From an uncultured Flavobacterium sp. (GTDB lineage: Bacteria; Bacteroidota; Bacteroidia; Flavobacteriales; Flavobacteriaceae), in contig CALTVC010000007.1 in the NCBI GenBank assembly GCA_943912855.1, positions 1 to 64,000 of the forward strand: 64,000 nucleotides of DNA, given 5' to 3'. Made by a program: the position numbers and the translations under genes. A model generated the notes under the pieces. That model was given only the letters and a program-made list of their open reading frames with translations. It ran no database searches and was not told where the DNA came from. Positions 34,196 through 43,534 of the stretch are shown one piece after another (the first letter of the stretch is position 1; each line of letters begins with the position of its first letter).

Positions 34196-34483
34196 ATGAA
34201 AGCCCTTGTAAGCATAGTAGTTTTTTTATTCATCACCTTTTTGGCAGCTCCTACCATAGTGAGCATCCTTGAAGATGATGATACCGAAACTTGCATTGTT
34301 TACAGCATGGACGAAGAAGAAATCCATAAAGATATAAAAGAGATAAAAGTAGGCGTTGTACATATGTATGAACCTGCTTTTATCCCTATTATAAAAACCT
34401 GCTCTAAAATACCTTCCGGAAACCTTCACAAGCACGAAAATGTTAGTGGAGATATTTTTATTCCGCCTCCTGAAAAATGTTAA
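34196..34483 (+). CDS. Small exported hypothetical protein
   Basis: 95 aa from ATG 34196 (MKALVSIVVFLFITFLAAPTIVSI), a signal peptide or single membrane segment. Then comes DDDTETC and an acidic stretch, ending ISGNLHKHENVSGDIFIPPPEKC-like with three Cys. No family recognised. Independent of dps in function as far as seen; spacing 47 bp. Confidence 0.6.
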   Translation: MKALVSIVVFLFITFLAAPTIVSILEDDDTETCIVYSMDEEEIHKDIKEIKVGVVHMYEPAFIPIIKTCSKIPSGNLHKHENVSGDIFIPPPEKC

Positions 34484-34687
34484 TGTGTTTTTAGTTAAGC
34501 CACACTTATGGCTTATTACGCATTGATTTTTTACTTTTTTACCATATACAATACTCATGGCCAATACTGTATGCTGTTGCTAAGTGCTTCTGGTATATAT
34601 AGTCTATAGGCTCGTAGGGTTTTGTGTTTAGGGTTAAGTAGTTATATTTCAAGTATTCCCCAAGTTGAAATTTTTTCAGGACAAAAA

Positions 34688-35329
34688 ATGAGTCACGATA
34701 GTTTTTATACCCAAATATTAGAAAATAATAAAAAGTGGAGTAAGGATAAACTCCTGAAAGACCCTCAGTACTTTGAGCGTCTTTCTAAAGGCCAGTCGCC
34801 ACCACTTTTATGGATAGGCTGTTCAGACAGCCGTGTGCCGGCAAATGAGGTCATTGGTGCCCAGCCCGGCGAAGTGTTTGTGCACCGTAACATAGCCAAT
34901 ATGGTAATCCATACCGATATGAACATGCTTAGCGTGGTAGATTATGCAGTTAACATCCTTAAAGTACAACACATTATAGTATGTGGTCATTACGGTTGTA
35001 GCGGTGTTAAGGCTGCTATGGGCAACGAGCAGATAGGAATTATAGACAACTGGATTAGGCATATAAAAGACGTTTACAGGCAAAACAGGCAACTACTGGA
35101 TGCTATAGAGAACGAGAACGAAAGATTTAATACCTTTGTAGAGGTAAATGTACGCGAACAGGTGTACGACCTTGCCAGAACAAGCATAGTGCAGAATGCC
35201 TGGAATAACGGTCAGGAACTGCATCTGCACGGGTGGGTTTACGGCCTGGATAGTGGTATAGTTAAAGACCTCGACGTTAACCTTTCAGATAATACCGATC
35301 TGGAGAAAGCAGAACGACTTACAGTGTAA
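34688..35329 (+). CDS. can: Beta-class carbonic anhydrase
   Basis: 213 aa from ATG 34688 (MSHDSFYTQIL); an upstream ATG at 34622 would add 22 residues without family match. Zinc ligands Cys45, Asp47 (CSDSR), His101 and Cys104 (HYGCSG) are all present, as in class Can enzymes. Interconverts CO2 and bicarbonate in the cytoplasm, which would also feed the carbamoyl-phosphate synthetase encoded further on. A strong terminator follows. Confidence 0.95.
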   Translation: MSHDSFYTQILENNKKWSKDKLLKDPQYFERLSKGQSPPLLWIGCSDSRVPANEVIGAQPGEVFVHRNIANMVIHTDMNMLSVVDYAVNILKVQHIIVCGHYGCSGVKAAMGNEQIGIIDNWIRHIKDVYRQNRQLLDAIENENERFNTFVEVNVREQVYDLARTSIVQNAWNNGQELHLHGWVYGLDSGIVKDLDVNLSDNTDLEKAERLTV

Positions 35330-35364
35330 TTACAATATATACAATTTTTTAAGGTGATGTGTGT

Positions 35365-35407
35365 GCGAGCCCCTGTACCAGAAATGGCAGGGGCTTGCTA
35401 TTTTTAG
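35365..35407 (+). terminator. Intrinsic terminator of can
   Basis: GCGAGCCCCTG (35365-35375) pairs with CAGGGGCTTGC (35388-35398, one G-U), followed by TATTTTT. It lies 36 bp past the stop. Confidence 0.85.
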
Positions 35408-35533
35408 CAGGTTCAGCTTTAGTAGTTTAATACGTTATAATACTGTTGAAAATTCTGTTAAGAAAATTAAAGATGAAAATAATCTTTTATTGTATTTTTT
35501 TCTTAAAATTGTAAAGTGTTTAAATCAGTTTTT

Positions 35534-35851
35534 ATGAAGCATTTTATACAATTTCAGCAACCCGATTTCGGTACGGTAGAAATAGCACAGCCACATGGTT
35601 TTAATGCCTTTGATTTAGAAAACGGCCGTACAACTTATCTTGAAGTAAGAGAAGGTGAGGCTTTTGGGAAGCTTGTGGCAGCTCTTAGACGTGAAGGTAT
35701 TAGTGCTATGGCAAATTACATCTATAAACAGAATGGCGAACAGGAAGTGTGTCTAAGCATTTGCTTTTCGCGCGCGCATACCGATGGGGCAGCCTATTTC
35801 GGTATGTATGTAAATGATTACAGTCCCGCTGTATTTATGAAGTTAGGGTAA
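35534..35851 (+). CDS. Small hypothetical protein
   Basis: 105 aa from ATG 35534; an upstream GTG frame is unlikely. Sequence MKHFIQFQQPDFGTVEIAQPHGFNAFDLENG... contains no signal peptide and no clear motif; there is a two-Cys strand (CLSICFSRAH). Followed 3 bp later by a convergent gene end. Probably cytoplasmic; function unknown. Confidence 0.6.
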   Translation: MKHFIQFQQPDFGTVEIAQPHGFNAFDLENGRTTYLEVREGEAFGKLVAALRREGISAMANYIYKQNGEQEVCLSICFSRAHTDGAAYFGMYVNDYSPAVFMKLG

Positions 35852-35854
35852 AAA

Positions 35855-36337
35855 TTACTTTTTCGTGATGAGAGTTACAAGTGGGATTTTTGTTTTACTG
35901 TTTATTTCTTTTGTCATCATCTTTTTTGCGTCGGAATAATCTATAACGAGATAGTTATATCCACTTGTTGCTATATGAGATACCAAGATAAATTCAATGA
36001 TGCAGCGTTTTTTACCCGAATGATTTTCAAAATAAATCCCCTGTGGAAGTAATTGGTAATACGATTGTTTTACCGGAAGTATGTTCTTTTGCCCATTTAC
36101 CCAAAACAAAAAGCCCTCTTCAGATGAAAAATTCTCATTTATTTTGTTAAGAACAGTTCCACAAATGTCTGTGGGCCATATCCATTGAAAGCTATCATTT
36201 TGGGATGATGTTTTTAGTATCAGATATTCTTCATCGCCTTCGGCGCATTGTAGCATTTTCTGAGTGACCGGTTTAAAATCCTGACCGTAGATTGTTAATG
36301 AGAGCAGAAATGCTATAAGCACAAAGATGTTATTCAT
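35855..36337 (-). CDS. Exported hypothetical protein
   Basis: 160 aa with a signal peptide (about 1-18, ending IYGQ). It contains CAEGDEEYLIL and, later, CGTVLN and KRCIIEFIL. Strand-rich with a basic C-terminal end. No family recognised. Confidence 0.55.
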   Translation of the reverse strand: MNNIFVLIAFLLSLTIYGQDFKPVTQKMLQCAEGDEEYLILKTSSQNDSFQWIWPTDICGTVLNKINENFSSEEGFLFWVNGQKNILPVKQSYYQLLPQGIYFENHSGKKRCIIEFILVSHIATSGYNYLVIDYSDAKKMMTKEINSKTKIPLVTLITKK

Positions 36338-36366
36338 ATCAATTGTTTTCTACGGTTATATTGCTC

Positions 36367-36395
36367 AAAAAAAGGAGCGGCATATGCCACTCCTT
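36367..36395 (-). terminator. Intrinsic terminator of the NAD(P)H-binding oxidoreductase gene
   Basis: AAGGAG-c-GGCATATGCC-a-CTCCTT is a long near-perfect stem (36372-36395); an A-run just 5' on the plus strand (36367-36373) gives the minus-strand T-run. Confidence 0.8.
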
Positions 36396-36414
36396 CAAAG
36401 TATATTTTAATAAA

Positions 36415-37062
36415 TTAATATCCTGCTGTAAAGCGTTGTCTGCGGAAACGGGGTGTCTCAGCTTCGTCGGCAATAACCACGGCAAGGTCTTCTACAGATA
36501 GCGTATTGCGGTGGTTATCGTCAAATACAGGGCTATCAAATCCAAGACGGTAGTTACCCGTACGCCCGGCGGTAATGCCCGGATGCATTTCTATTGCAGG
36601 GCTAAAGAATACCCAGTCCAGCTCTTTTTCATCCTGTAGGGTTTTCAGGTATTTACGTACTGCATTAGCGCCCGGTTTAAAATCTTCGGGGAATTTAGGT
36701 GTATCAATCAGCTGAAGCCCCGGTGCTACGTAAAGACTTCCTGCTCCACCAATAACAATAAAACGGCTAACGCCCGCTTTTTTTACGGCTTTTTGTATGC
36801 TTTCGGCTCCTTTAAGATAATCAACATAAATGTCAGGGTTTGTCCAGCCCGGGTTGTACGCACTGATAACGACATCATGGCCTTCCAGTATTTTGGCAAG
36901 GTCGTCGGTATCAAAAATATCAGCTTTAACAGCGGTAACACCTTCCGGTTGGGTTTGTTTTGGGTGACGGCTAATGGCGGTTGCCCTGTGGCCTCGGTGC
37001 GAAAACTCGTTTACAAGTGCGGCGCCTACAAAGCCTGTGGCACCTATAATTGCTACTTTCAT
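36415..37062 (-). CDS. NAD(P)H-binding oxidoreductase (atypical SDR, YwnB-like)
   Basis: 215 aa. N-terminal Rossmann motif MKVAIIGATGFVGAALVNEF (G-x-T-G-x-x-G) and GGAGSLYVAPG in the middle; the classical YxxxK is not obvious, which fits the atypical NmrA/YwnB-type families. An Rrf2-type regulator gene lies 40 bp upstream on the same strand, a pairing also known from B. subtilis ywnA-ywnB. Substrate unknown. Confidence 0.82.
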   Translation of the reverse strand: MKVAIIGATGFVGAALVNEFSHRGHRATAISRHPKQTQPEGVTAVKADIFDTDDLAKILEGHDVVISAYNPGWTNPDIYVDYLKGAESIQKAVKKAGVSRFIVIGGAGSLYVAPGLQLIDTPKFPEDFKPGANAVRKYLKTLQDEKELDWVFFSPAIEMHPGITAGRTGNYRLGFDSPVFDDNHRNTLSVEDLAVVIADEAETPRFRRQRFTAGY

Positions 37063-37102
37063 AGATAATTAGTATGGGTTTATTGTCTGTTTGTATAAGG
37101 AG

Positions 37103-37525
37103 TTATATTGTTTCGGTTTCAAACTGCCGACTGAATTCCTGCAGGGTTTTTCCTTTGAGTTCGCAGCAAATGAGGTTGTTTATGTTTTGGTACAAACCAT
37201 CCAGGCTTTCGTTTATTTTGCACCCCACGGGGCACTCCTGGTTAGGGTTGTTTTTAGAAAATCCAAGCGAAACACATTCAAAAGTGGCGTTATAAATGTC
37301 TTCCAGTGTAATTTCTTCAGCAGGGCGTGCAAGCCGTGCACCTCCAAACTTACCTTCCCGACTTTCTACAATATTATATTTTTTCAGATTGCTTATTTCC
37401 TTCCTGATGAGTACAGGGTTAATGTTCATGCATTTGGCAAGGTAATCAGAAGAAAGATACTCCTCTGCGCTCCGGCTCATGAGGGTAACAATATGAAGGG
37501 TTATGGCAAATTTACCGGAAATCAT
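37103..37525 (-). CDS. Rrf2-family transcriptional regulator
   Basis: 140 aa. The winged helix (about 7-60, KFAITLHIVTLMSRSAEEYLSSDYLAKCMNINPVLIRKEISNLKKYNIV) and GGARLARPAEEITLEDIYNA match Rrf2 proteins. Cys84, Cys98 and Cys102 could ligate an Fe-S cluster as in IscR/NsrR, although the spacing differs; C120 and C121 follow. It probably controls the oxidoreductase gene just downstream and perhaps itself. Confidence 0.85.
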   Translation of the reverse strand: MISGKFAITLHIVTLMSRSAEEYLSSDYLAKCMNINPVLIRKEISNLKKYNIVESREGKFGGARLARPAEEITLEDIYNATFECVSLGFSKNNPNQECPVGCKINESLDGLYQNINNLICCELKGKTLQEFSRQFETETI

Positions 37526-37661
37526 TCTGTAATAACATTTATTACTAAATTATGAAGAATTTCCAAAACCTGAAAACTTTTCTCTCAAAACTGACGAAGA
37601 TCACATACAGGCTACGGCATTGTGGCGTACCTTTGAATAAGTACCAATTTTTCCTGTTATT

Positions 37662-38573
37662 ATGGATAGTATTATCCTTATTGTTATATGCATGCTTGCC
37701 GGGGTTTTACTGCGCAGGCAAAACATAGTGCCTTTAAACGCGCACGTAACGTTAAACCAGTTTGCCATATATCTGTTGTTACCTGCGCTCTCTTTATACT
37801 ATATCCCTAAAATTCATATTACAGATAAGCTGTTGTATCCGGTAGGGGTGGGATGGTTCAGTTTTTTGTTCAGTTGGGCGTTTTTTGCTGTGCTGGGCAA
37901 AATGCTTGGATGGTCCCGGAAGCTACAGGGATGCCTTATACTTACGGCAGGATTTCTTAATTCATCATTTATTGGATTTCCGGTTGTGGAAGCACTCTAT
38001 GGTAAAAAAGGTCTTGAAACTGCTATACTCGTAGACCAGCCCGGTACATTTGTAATGTTGTCTACGCTGGGGGTTTTGGTTGCGGTACTCTATTCCAGCG
38101 GTACACCATCGGCTTCAGATATTGCAAAACGTGTATTTACGTTTCCGCCTTTTATAGGGTTTGCTATAGGCGCGGTGATGAACCTGTTGCACTTTGATTT
38201 TCCTGATGTTATACAAACCGTACTACAAAAGCTGGGTGCATGTGTAACTCCGGTGGCTCTGGTAGCAGTGGGACTTCAGCTAAAAATAGACCGTTACAGC
38301 AAGCACTGGGGCTTTTTAGGATTAGGGCTTGCTGTTAAGCTTTTAATCATCCCTGCGTTGTTTGTCTTGGTGTATAAAATAATTCTCGGGGCTGAAGGTG
38401 AGTACATAGACATATCTATTATAGAGGCAGCAACACCACCTATGATTACCGCTGCCATCCTTGCATCGTCGCACGGATTGAAGCCACGTCTTGCCGGAAT
38501 GATGATAGGAATAGGTATACCACTTTCATTTTTAACACTCGCTTTTTGGTTCTTCGTGTTGAAGCATTGGTGA
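37662..38573 (+). CDS. AEC (auxin efflux carrier) family transporter
   Basis: 303 aa with about ten hydrophobic segments; LTAGFLNSSFIGFPVVEALYG (about 94-114) and the C-terminal EAATPPMITAAILASSHGLKPRLAG are family signatures. AEC members in bacteria move malate, malonate or similar organic acids. A perfect -7 box (TACCTTTG, 37628-37635) lies 26 bp upstream. Substrate not assignable. Confidence 0.85.
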   Translation: MDSIILIVICMLAGVLLRRQNIVPLNAHVTLNQFAIYLLLPALSLYYIPKIHITDKLLYPVGVGWFSFLFSWAFFAVLGKMLGWSRKLQGCLILTAGFLNSSFIGFPVVEALYGKKGLETAILVDQPGTFVMLSTLGVLVAVLYSSGTPSASDIAKRVFTFPPFIGFAIGAVMNLLHFDFPDVIQTVLQKLGACVTPVALVAVGLQLKIDRYSKHWGFLGLGLAVKLLIIPALFVLVYKIILGAEGEYIDISIIEAATPPMITAAILASSHGLKPRLAGMMIGIGIPLSFLTLAFWFFVLKHW

Positions 38574-38810
38574 AAATTGTGTAACTTTCTGTTTAGACAC
38601 CCAAAAATGTTAAGGATTTGGTAAAGGAATTTTCATTCAGGGTAGGTTCAGTAAAGGAAAAAACGATTTGGGGAGTAATTTTACCGCAGTTTTTTAAGTA
38701 ATCTGTAATTGTTTTGTTTACAGGTTTTTGTGGTTAAAGTTAATGTAGTAAATGTAAAAATTTTCTTAATTTAAGCCCGCCTAAATCAAACACACAAATA
38801 CACTTAAATC

Positions 38811-39242
38811 ATGTGGATCTTTAAAAGCACCATAAACAAAAATCACAACAGTATAGCCATGTTATTGGTTCGTCTTGTAACAGGCGGACTTATGCTTACG
38901 CACGGCATTATGAAATACCAACTCTTAGTATCTCCGGGGCCTGTTCATTTTGCAGACCCTATTGGTATAGGTGAGGGACCTACACTGGTTCTTGCCGTTT
39001 TTGCCGAATTGGTATGTTCTATTCTGCTCATGATAGGATTTGCAACACGGCTGGTAGTAATCCCGCCCATTATAACCATGTTTGTAGCCATATTTGTGGT
39101 ACATGCACATGAAGGCCTTGAAAAACAGGAACTACCCGCGCTTTACCTTTTGGTATACGTTTTATTGCTCATAACAGGCAGCGGTAAATATTCTATAGAC
39201 CGACTGATACCAAGAAAGAAAAGGTATATTTTCGGAGCTTAG
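38811..39242 (+). CDS. DoxX family membrane protein
   Basis: 143 aa with four hydrophobic segments. MLLVRLVTGGLMLTHGIMKY near the N-terminus and FAELVCSILLMIGFATRLVVIP are DoxX/DoxD-like hallmarks (R-x-x-x-G-x-x-x-x-H-G). The family is membrane-bound, often linked to redox or thiosulfate metabolism, with no fixed role. Confidence 0.85.
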   Translation: MWIFKSTINKNHNSIAMLLVRLVTGGLMLTHGIMKYQLLVSPGPVHFADPIGIGEGPTLVLAVFAELVCSILLMIGFATRLVVIPPIITMFVAIFVVHAHEGLEKQELPALYLLVYVLLLITGSGKYSIDRLIPRKKRYIFGA

Positions 39243-39287
39243 CCAAGACTATTTTTTTTAAGTGTTTCCGTTTAAAATATAAACGAC

Positions 39288-39295
39288 TACTTTTG
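39288..39295 (+). promoter_or_regulatory. -7 box of the FAD-linked dehydrogenase gene
   Basis: TACTTTTG is a perfect TAnnTTTG 21 bp before the ATG at 39316. A convincing -33 TTG was not found. Confidence 0.45.
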
Positions 39296-39315
39296 GGTAG
39301 CAATATATATTAAAA

Positions 39316-40722
39316 ATGGACACTACATTAAGCGCCACTATAACTGAGCAATTACAAAATATCATAGGTTCTCAGTACGTTTTTACCGACGAGGATACCC
39401 GTAAACATTATGGGCATGACGAAACCGAGGATTACAATTTTCCGCCTACGGTAGTTGCTAAACCAGGTACTTCCGGAGAAGTTTCGGCTATAATGAAGCT
39501 GGCTAATGAATTTAAAATTCCTGTGGTGCCCATTGGTGCACGCACCGGACTTAGCGGCGGAGCATTGAGCATTCACGGGGGGATTGGGTTGAGCATGGAG
39601 CGTTTTACTTCGCTTGAAATAGACGAAAAAAACCTTCAGGCTATTGCCGGCCCTGCTGTAATTACCCAAATCTTGCGTGATACGGCTTCTGAAAAAGGAC
39701 TGTTTTATCCGCCTGACCCAAGTAGCCAGGGGAGTTGCTCCATAGGTGGTAACGTTGCCGAAAACAGTGGTGGTGCCCGTGCGGTAAAATATGGTGTTAC
39801 TAAAGATTATATCCTGAACCTGGAAGTGGTTTTGCCTAATGGTGAAATCATCTGGACGGGCGCCAATACCCTTAAAAATTCTACCGGTTATAACCTGACC
39901 CAACTTATGGTGGGCAGTGAAGGTACTTTGGGTATCATTACTAAAATTGTGCTTAAACTTATCCCGAAACCTACGCATAATGTGCTGATGCTTATTCCGT
40001 TTTTTAAGTCGGGGCAGGCATGCGAGGCTGTTGCCGAAATTTTCCGTGCCGGGATTGTGCCAAGTGCCTTAGAGTTTATGGAGCGTGACGCGATAGACTG
40101 GGGTATGAGATATTTAGACAATGTGAGTATTGATATAAAAGATGAAGTTCAGGCGCACCTGCTTGTAGAAGTAGATGGTAATTACCCCGATGTGCTTTTT
40201 AGCGAGGCTGAAAAAATTATGGGTGTAGTAGGGCAGTTTGATATTGATGAGATACTTTTTGCCGATACCGAAGACCAGAAAAACGCGTTATGGAAACTGC
40301 GTCGTACGGTAGCTGAGGCGGTAAAATCTCATTCAGTGTATAAGGAGGAAGATACCGTAGTGCCTCGTTATGAGTTGCCCGTTTTGCTTGATGGTATTAA
40401 GGCCATTGGCAAAAAGTACGGATTTCAGTCGGTGTGTTATGGGCATGCCGGAGATGGCAACCTGCACGTAAACATTATTAAAGGAGACATGACCGATGAA
40501 AACTGGCTGGTAGAAGTACCTAAAGGAATTCGCGAAATTTTTGAGCTTACCGTATCGTTAAAGGGTACATTGAGCGGTGAGCATGGCATTGGTTTTGTGC
40601 AGAAGAATTTCATGGACATTGCATTCCCACAGGTGCAACTTCAGTTAATGAAAGGCATTAAACAATTATTCGACCCGAATAACATACTAAACCCGGGTAA
40701 GATTTTGCCGGATAACCTATAA
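39316..40722 (+). CDS. FAD-binding (S)-2-hydroxy acid / D-lactate dehydrogenase (GlcD-like)
   Basis: 468 aa. The PCMH-type FAD domain (about 35-215) includes PVVPIGARTGLSGGALS, DPSSQGSCSIGGNVAENSGGARAVKYG and YNLTQLMVGSEGTLGIITK; the FAD-oxidase C domain (about 220-465) has HAGDGNLHVNI and the GTLSGEHGIGFVQK substrate-site block. This fits glycolate oxidase subunit GlcD or D-lactate dehydrogenase; the physiological substrate is not decidable from sequence. Cytoplasmic or membrane-associated. Confidence 0.88.
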   Translation: MDTTLSATITEQLQNIIGSQYVFTDEDTRKHYGHDETEDYNFPPTVVAKPGTSGEVSAIMKLANEFKIPVVPIGARTGLSGGALSIHGGIGLSMERFTSLEIDEKNLQAIAGPAVITQILRDTASEKGLFYPPDPSSQGSCSIGGNVAENSGGARAVKYGVTKDYILNLEVVLPNGEIIWTGANTLKNSTGYNLTQLMVGSEGTLGIITKIVLKLIPKPTHNVLMLIPFFKSGQACEAVAEIFRAGIVPSALEFMERDAIDWGMRYLDNVSIDIKDEVQAHLLVEVDGNYPDVLFSEAEKIMGVVGQFDIDEILFADTEDQKNALWKLRRTVAEAVKSHSVYKEEDTVVPRYELPVLLDGIKAIGKKYGFQSVCYGHAGDGNLHVNIIKGDMTDENWLVEVPKGIREIFELTVSLKGTLSGEHGIGFVQKNFMDIAFPQVQLQLMKGIKQLFDPNNILNPGKILPDNL

Positions 40723-40729
40723 AATATTT

Positions 40730-40781
40730 GCCACGAATTTCACTATTTTTTACACAGGTGTTAATTAGTGAAATTCGTGGC
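40730..40781. terminator. Palindrome between convergent dehydrogenase and antiporter genes
   Basis: GCCACGAATTTCACTA (40730-40745) is perfectly inverted at 40766-40781. The 16-bp arms and convergent context suggest a shared terminator, but no strong T-run follows. It also resembles the flanks of 27538-27580. Confidence 0.6.
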
Positions 40782-40788
40782 CTATGTA

Positions 40789-42045
40789 TTATTTTGTTTT
40801 ACAGGCGTTTTCCTTCTGTAATATTCTGGTAGCTACTTTGCCTATGGTAAGTCCTTGTACTATAATGGAGAACACTACCACAAAATAAGTAATGGCAAGC
40901 AGGGTATTCTTATAAGGATTATCGTGCATAGATAGTGCCAGCGCAATGGAAACACCACCACGTAGGCCTCCCCATACCAATATCTTTATAGTCCCCTTAC
41001 TGAATTTCTCCTTGAAACGTATGATTTTGGTAGGTAACCATATAGATATAAAGCGGCTGAACAGTACAAGCACAATGGCGCATACACCAGGAACCCAATA
41101 ATCGTTAAGGTCTTTTATCATAATCAGGTGGAAACCTATTACAAGGAAAAGTATGGCGTTAAGTATTTCGTCATTCAGTTCCCAGAATTTATCCAGGTAA
41201 TCTTTTGTGGTTGCACTCATGGCAAAACGCTTGCGCAGGTTGCCTATCATTATTCCTGCAAAAACCATCGTTAACGGACCTGATATGTGTAATTCCCTTG
41301 CTATAAGGTAACCACCCATTACTACAGACAGGGTAATAAGTACCGATACCTTATAATCGTCTACTTTTCTCATGGCACGAGATGCCGTGATACCCAGTGT
41401 AAGCCCAAGTATAAAGGCACCGCCGGCTTCTTTCAGCAAGAGCCATATTACGTTTACGGCATTAAGGTCAGATGCTTTACCTTCGGCAAGTTGAAGCAAT
41501 ACGGCAAAGACCACAACCGCCACACCATCGTTAAAGAGCGACTCGCCCGCGATTTTAGTTTCCAGTGATTTACGTACGTTGGCTTGTTTTAGTATACTGA
41601 GTACCGCAACAGGATCTGTAGGAGATATAAGCGCACCAAACAACAGGCAGTATATGTATGGTATTTCCAGATCTTTAATAGGGATGAAGTATACCAACGT
41701 ACCTACTACAAACGTGGATATGATAACACTAACGGTAGAGAAAACCACTACGGGACCACGCTGTTCACGCAGGTCTTTTATGTTTACGTGGATGGCACCG
41801 GCAAAGAGCAGGAAGTTTAGCATGGCTCCCATAAGGAGTTCTGTAAAATCCGATTTTTGTATGAGTTCGGAGAGCCTGTGCAGGGTCTTCGGGAAAATGT
41901 TTCCGGTAGCAACAAGTACTATAGAAACTGCCATGGCAAGTACCATAACACCTATGGTAGAGGGCAACTTCAGGAAACGGACATTGATGTAGGCAAAGAG
42001 GCTTGCCAGCACAATCAGGATAGAAACGGTATAATATAATTCCAT
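40789..42045 (-). CDS. Cation:proton antiporter, CPA1/NhaP type
   Basis: 418 aa, about 12-13 hydrophobic segments. FGALISPTDPVAVLSIL (about 135-151) and GESLFNDGVAVVVFAVLLQL (about 167-187) hold the conserved Asp-Asn/Asp ion site (ND) of the CPA1 family. LVWGGLRGGVSIALALS is the C-terminal conserved block. It exchanges Na+, K+ or Li+ for H+; which ion cannot be stated. A -7 box (TATATTTG on the minus strand, 42083-42090) lies 37 bp upstream. Confidence 0.9.
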   Translation of the reverse strand: MELYYTVSILIVLASLFAYINVRFLKLPSTIGVMVLAMAVSIVLVATGNIFPKTLHRLSELIQKSDFTELLMGAMLNFLLFAGAIHVNIKDLREQRGPVVVFSTVSVIISTFVVGTLVYFIPIKDLEIPYIYCLLFGALISPTDPVAVLSILKQANVRKSLETKIAGESLFNDGVAVVVFAVLLQLAEGKASDLNAVNVIWLLLKEAGGAFILGLTLGITASRAMRKVDDYKVSVLITLSVVMGGYLIARELHISGPLTMVFAGIMIGNLRKRFAMSATTKDYLDKFWELNDEILNAILFLVIGFHLIMIKDLNDYWVPGVCAIVLVLFSRFISIWLPTKIIRFKEKFSKGTIKILVWGGLRGGVSIALALSMHDNPYKNTLLAITYFVVVFSIIVQGLTIGKVATRILQKENACKTK

Positions 42046-42138
42046 TGGCGTATAATAAAATAAAGGCTAAAAGTGAATTTTACAAATATAACGTTTGTAA
42101 TCCCTTTATCCTATTTTTTAACAGGAACTAATTGGTTT

Positions 42139-42774
42139 TTACCGCCCGAGTATAGCTACGCGCCCTTCTATAACCAAGGTTTTAAAACCAAATTCCTGCC
42201 GTATCCATTCAAACGATTCGTTGCTGTAAAGGAATATATGGGTAGGATCAGTTTTATAAAACCACGTGCCAAAATCACGGTTTGGGTCAAAGCGGTCTGT
42301 CATTACGTAGAGTTTTCCTCCGGGATTTAGCAGGCTACGAAGCTGTTTAAATTCGGAATAAGGTTGTTTAAAATGCTCAGCGGTTTCTGTACAGGCTATG
42401 TAATCGTATTGCTTTGTAAGCACTTCCGGGTGGTTGTGGTAAAAAAGATCGAACTGGCTAATGTTATAACCATTATCTGCCAATATTTTTACCACAGGCG
42501 AACCCGTTCCCGAACCAAAGTCGAGCCCTTCATGTTCTTTGCCGAAATCAGTAAGGATACGGTTAGTAACCGGACTCAGGAAGTTTTGGTAGCGGATATC
42601 TTCAGGGTCGTTGTTGTGAAAGTTGTAATGTTTTACTTCTTCTTCAATGCTCAGGTAATCCTTCGGATTCAGAAAAACAGAAAGGCAAAGGGAGCACCAT
42701 AAAAACTCCCTTTCCTTATGTATATGATATGATTGTGAGCTGCCGCTGCACAATGGGCATTTCAGCTCACTCAT
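42139..42774 (-). CDS. Class I SAM-dependent methyltransferase with zinc ribbon
   Basis: 211 aa. N-terminal CPLC ... LWCSLC (about 5-29) makes a four-Cys zinc ribbon; LDFGSGTGSPVVKILADNG (about 84-102) is SAM motif I; LLNPGGKLYVMTD is the post-motif. Similar proteins methylate small molecules in many pathways. The neighbouring SDR gene starts the reverse of 4 bp away (stop of SDR to start of this), so the two may form an operon. Confidence 0.82.
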   Translation of the reverse strand: MSELKCPLCSGSSQSYHIHKEREFLWCSLCLSVFLNPKDYLSIEEEVKHYNFHNNDPEDIRYQNFLSPVTNRILTDFGKEHEGLDFGSGTGSPVVKILADNGYNISQFDLFYHNHPEVLTKQYDYIACTETAEHFKQPYSEFKQLRSLLNPGGKLYVMTDRFDPNRDFGTWFYKTDPTHIFLYSNESFEWIRQEFGFKTLVIEGRVAILGR

Positions 42775-42778
42775 GCTA

Positions 42779-43495
42779 TTATGGGTTGGTAGACCAGATG
42801 CTGCTTTCTTTTATGAAAACACGTTTGTTCAGTTTTAGCTGCGCTACAATAAGTTCTGCAAAGTCTTCAGCCTGCATTACCTTGTCAGGATTACCATCGG
42901 TAAGGTTAAGGTCTTTAGCCATATCTGTAGCAATGGTACTTGGCGCAAGGGCGGTAACACGTATGTTATGTTTACGAACTTCCTGCATAAGTGATTCTGT
43001 TAAGCCCATAACGGCAAACTTACTGGCACTGTACGCACTTGTTACGGCTGCACCTTTAAGGCCTGCGGTAGAAGATATGTTTACAATATCGCCACTTTGT
43101 TGCTCTATCATGCCCGGTAGTATAGCGCGTGTAGCATAATACGTACCCATAAGGTTAACTTTAATAATGTGTTCAAACTCGTCTGGAGTAAGCTCAAGGA
43201 ATTTTCCGAATTTACCCACTCCGGCGTTATTGATAAGAATATCTATCTGCCCGAATTCTGCTACTGCTTTTTCTATGGCTGTAGTTATCGAAATTATTTC
43301 GGCTACATCGGCTGTAAGGGCAAGTGCCTTAACACCTTTAGTTTCTACTTCTTTGGCTACGGCATCCACATCGGCAGAAGTACGCGCAATAAGAATTACG
43401 TTAGCACCTTCTTCGGCAAGAGCAAGTGCTACTGCTTTGCCAATTCCTTTTCCTGCACCGGTAATCAGTGCATTTTTTCCTTTTAAACTTTGCAT
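42779..43495 (-). CDS. SDR-family 3-ketoacyl-ACP reductase-like oxidoreductase
   Basis: 238 aa. TGAGKGIG nucleotide-binding motif (about 12-19), NNAG (89-92), catalytic Ser141, Tyr155 and Lys159 (SAYSASK). The catalytic set is complete, so the enzyme is active in principle with NADP(H). FabG-like by family; true substrate unknown. It is followed after 4 bp by the methyltransferase gene. Confidence 0.88.
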   Translation of the reverse strand: MQSLKGKNALITGAGKGIGKAVALALAEEGANVILIARTSADVDAVAKEVETKGVKALALTADVAEIISITTAIEKAVAEFGQIDILINNAGVGKFGKFLELTPDEFEHIIKVNLMGTYYATRAILPGMIEQQSGDIVNISSTAGLKGAAVTSAYSASKFAVMGLTESLMQEVRKHNIRVTALAPSTIATDMAKDLNLTDGNPDKVMQAEDFAELIVAQLKLNKRVFIKESSIWSTNP

Positions 43496-43534
43496 TGTGT
43501 TTTGTTAGGTTATTTATGTGTGTAATATTTTAAT

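Noticed and set aside
34496..34516. TAAGCC...GGCTTA as a terminator after the 95-aa gene
   Set aside because: The stem is only six base pairs and no T-run follows, so it is too weak to list.
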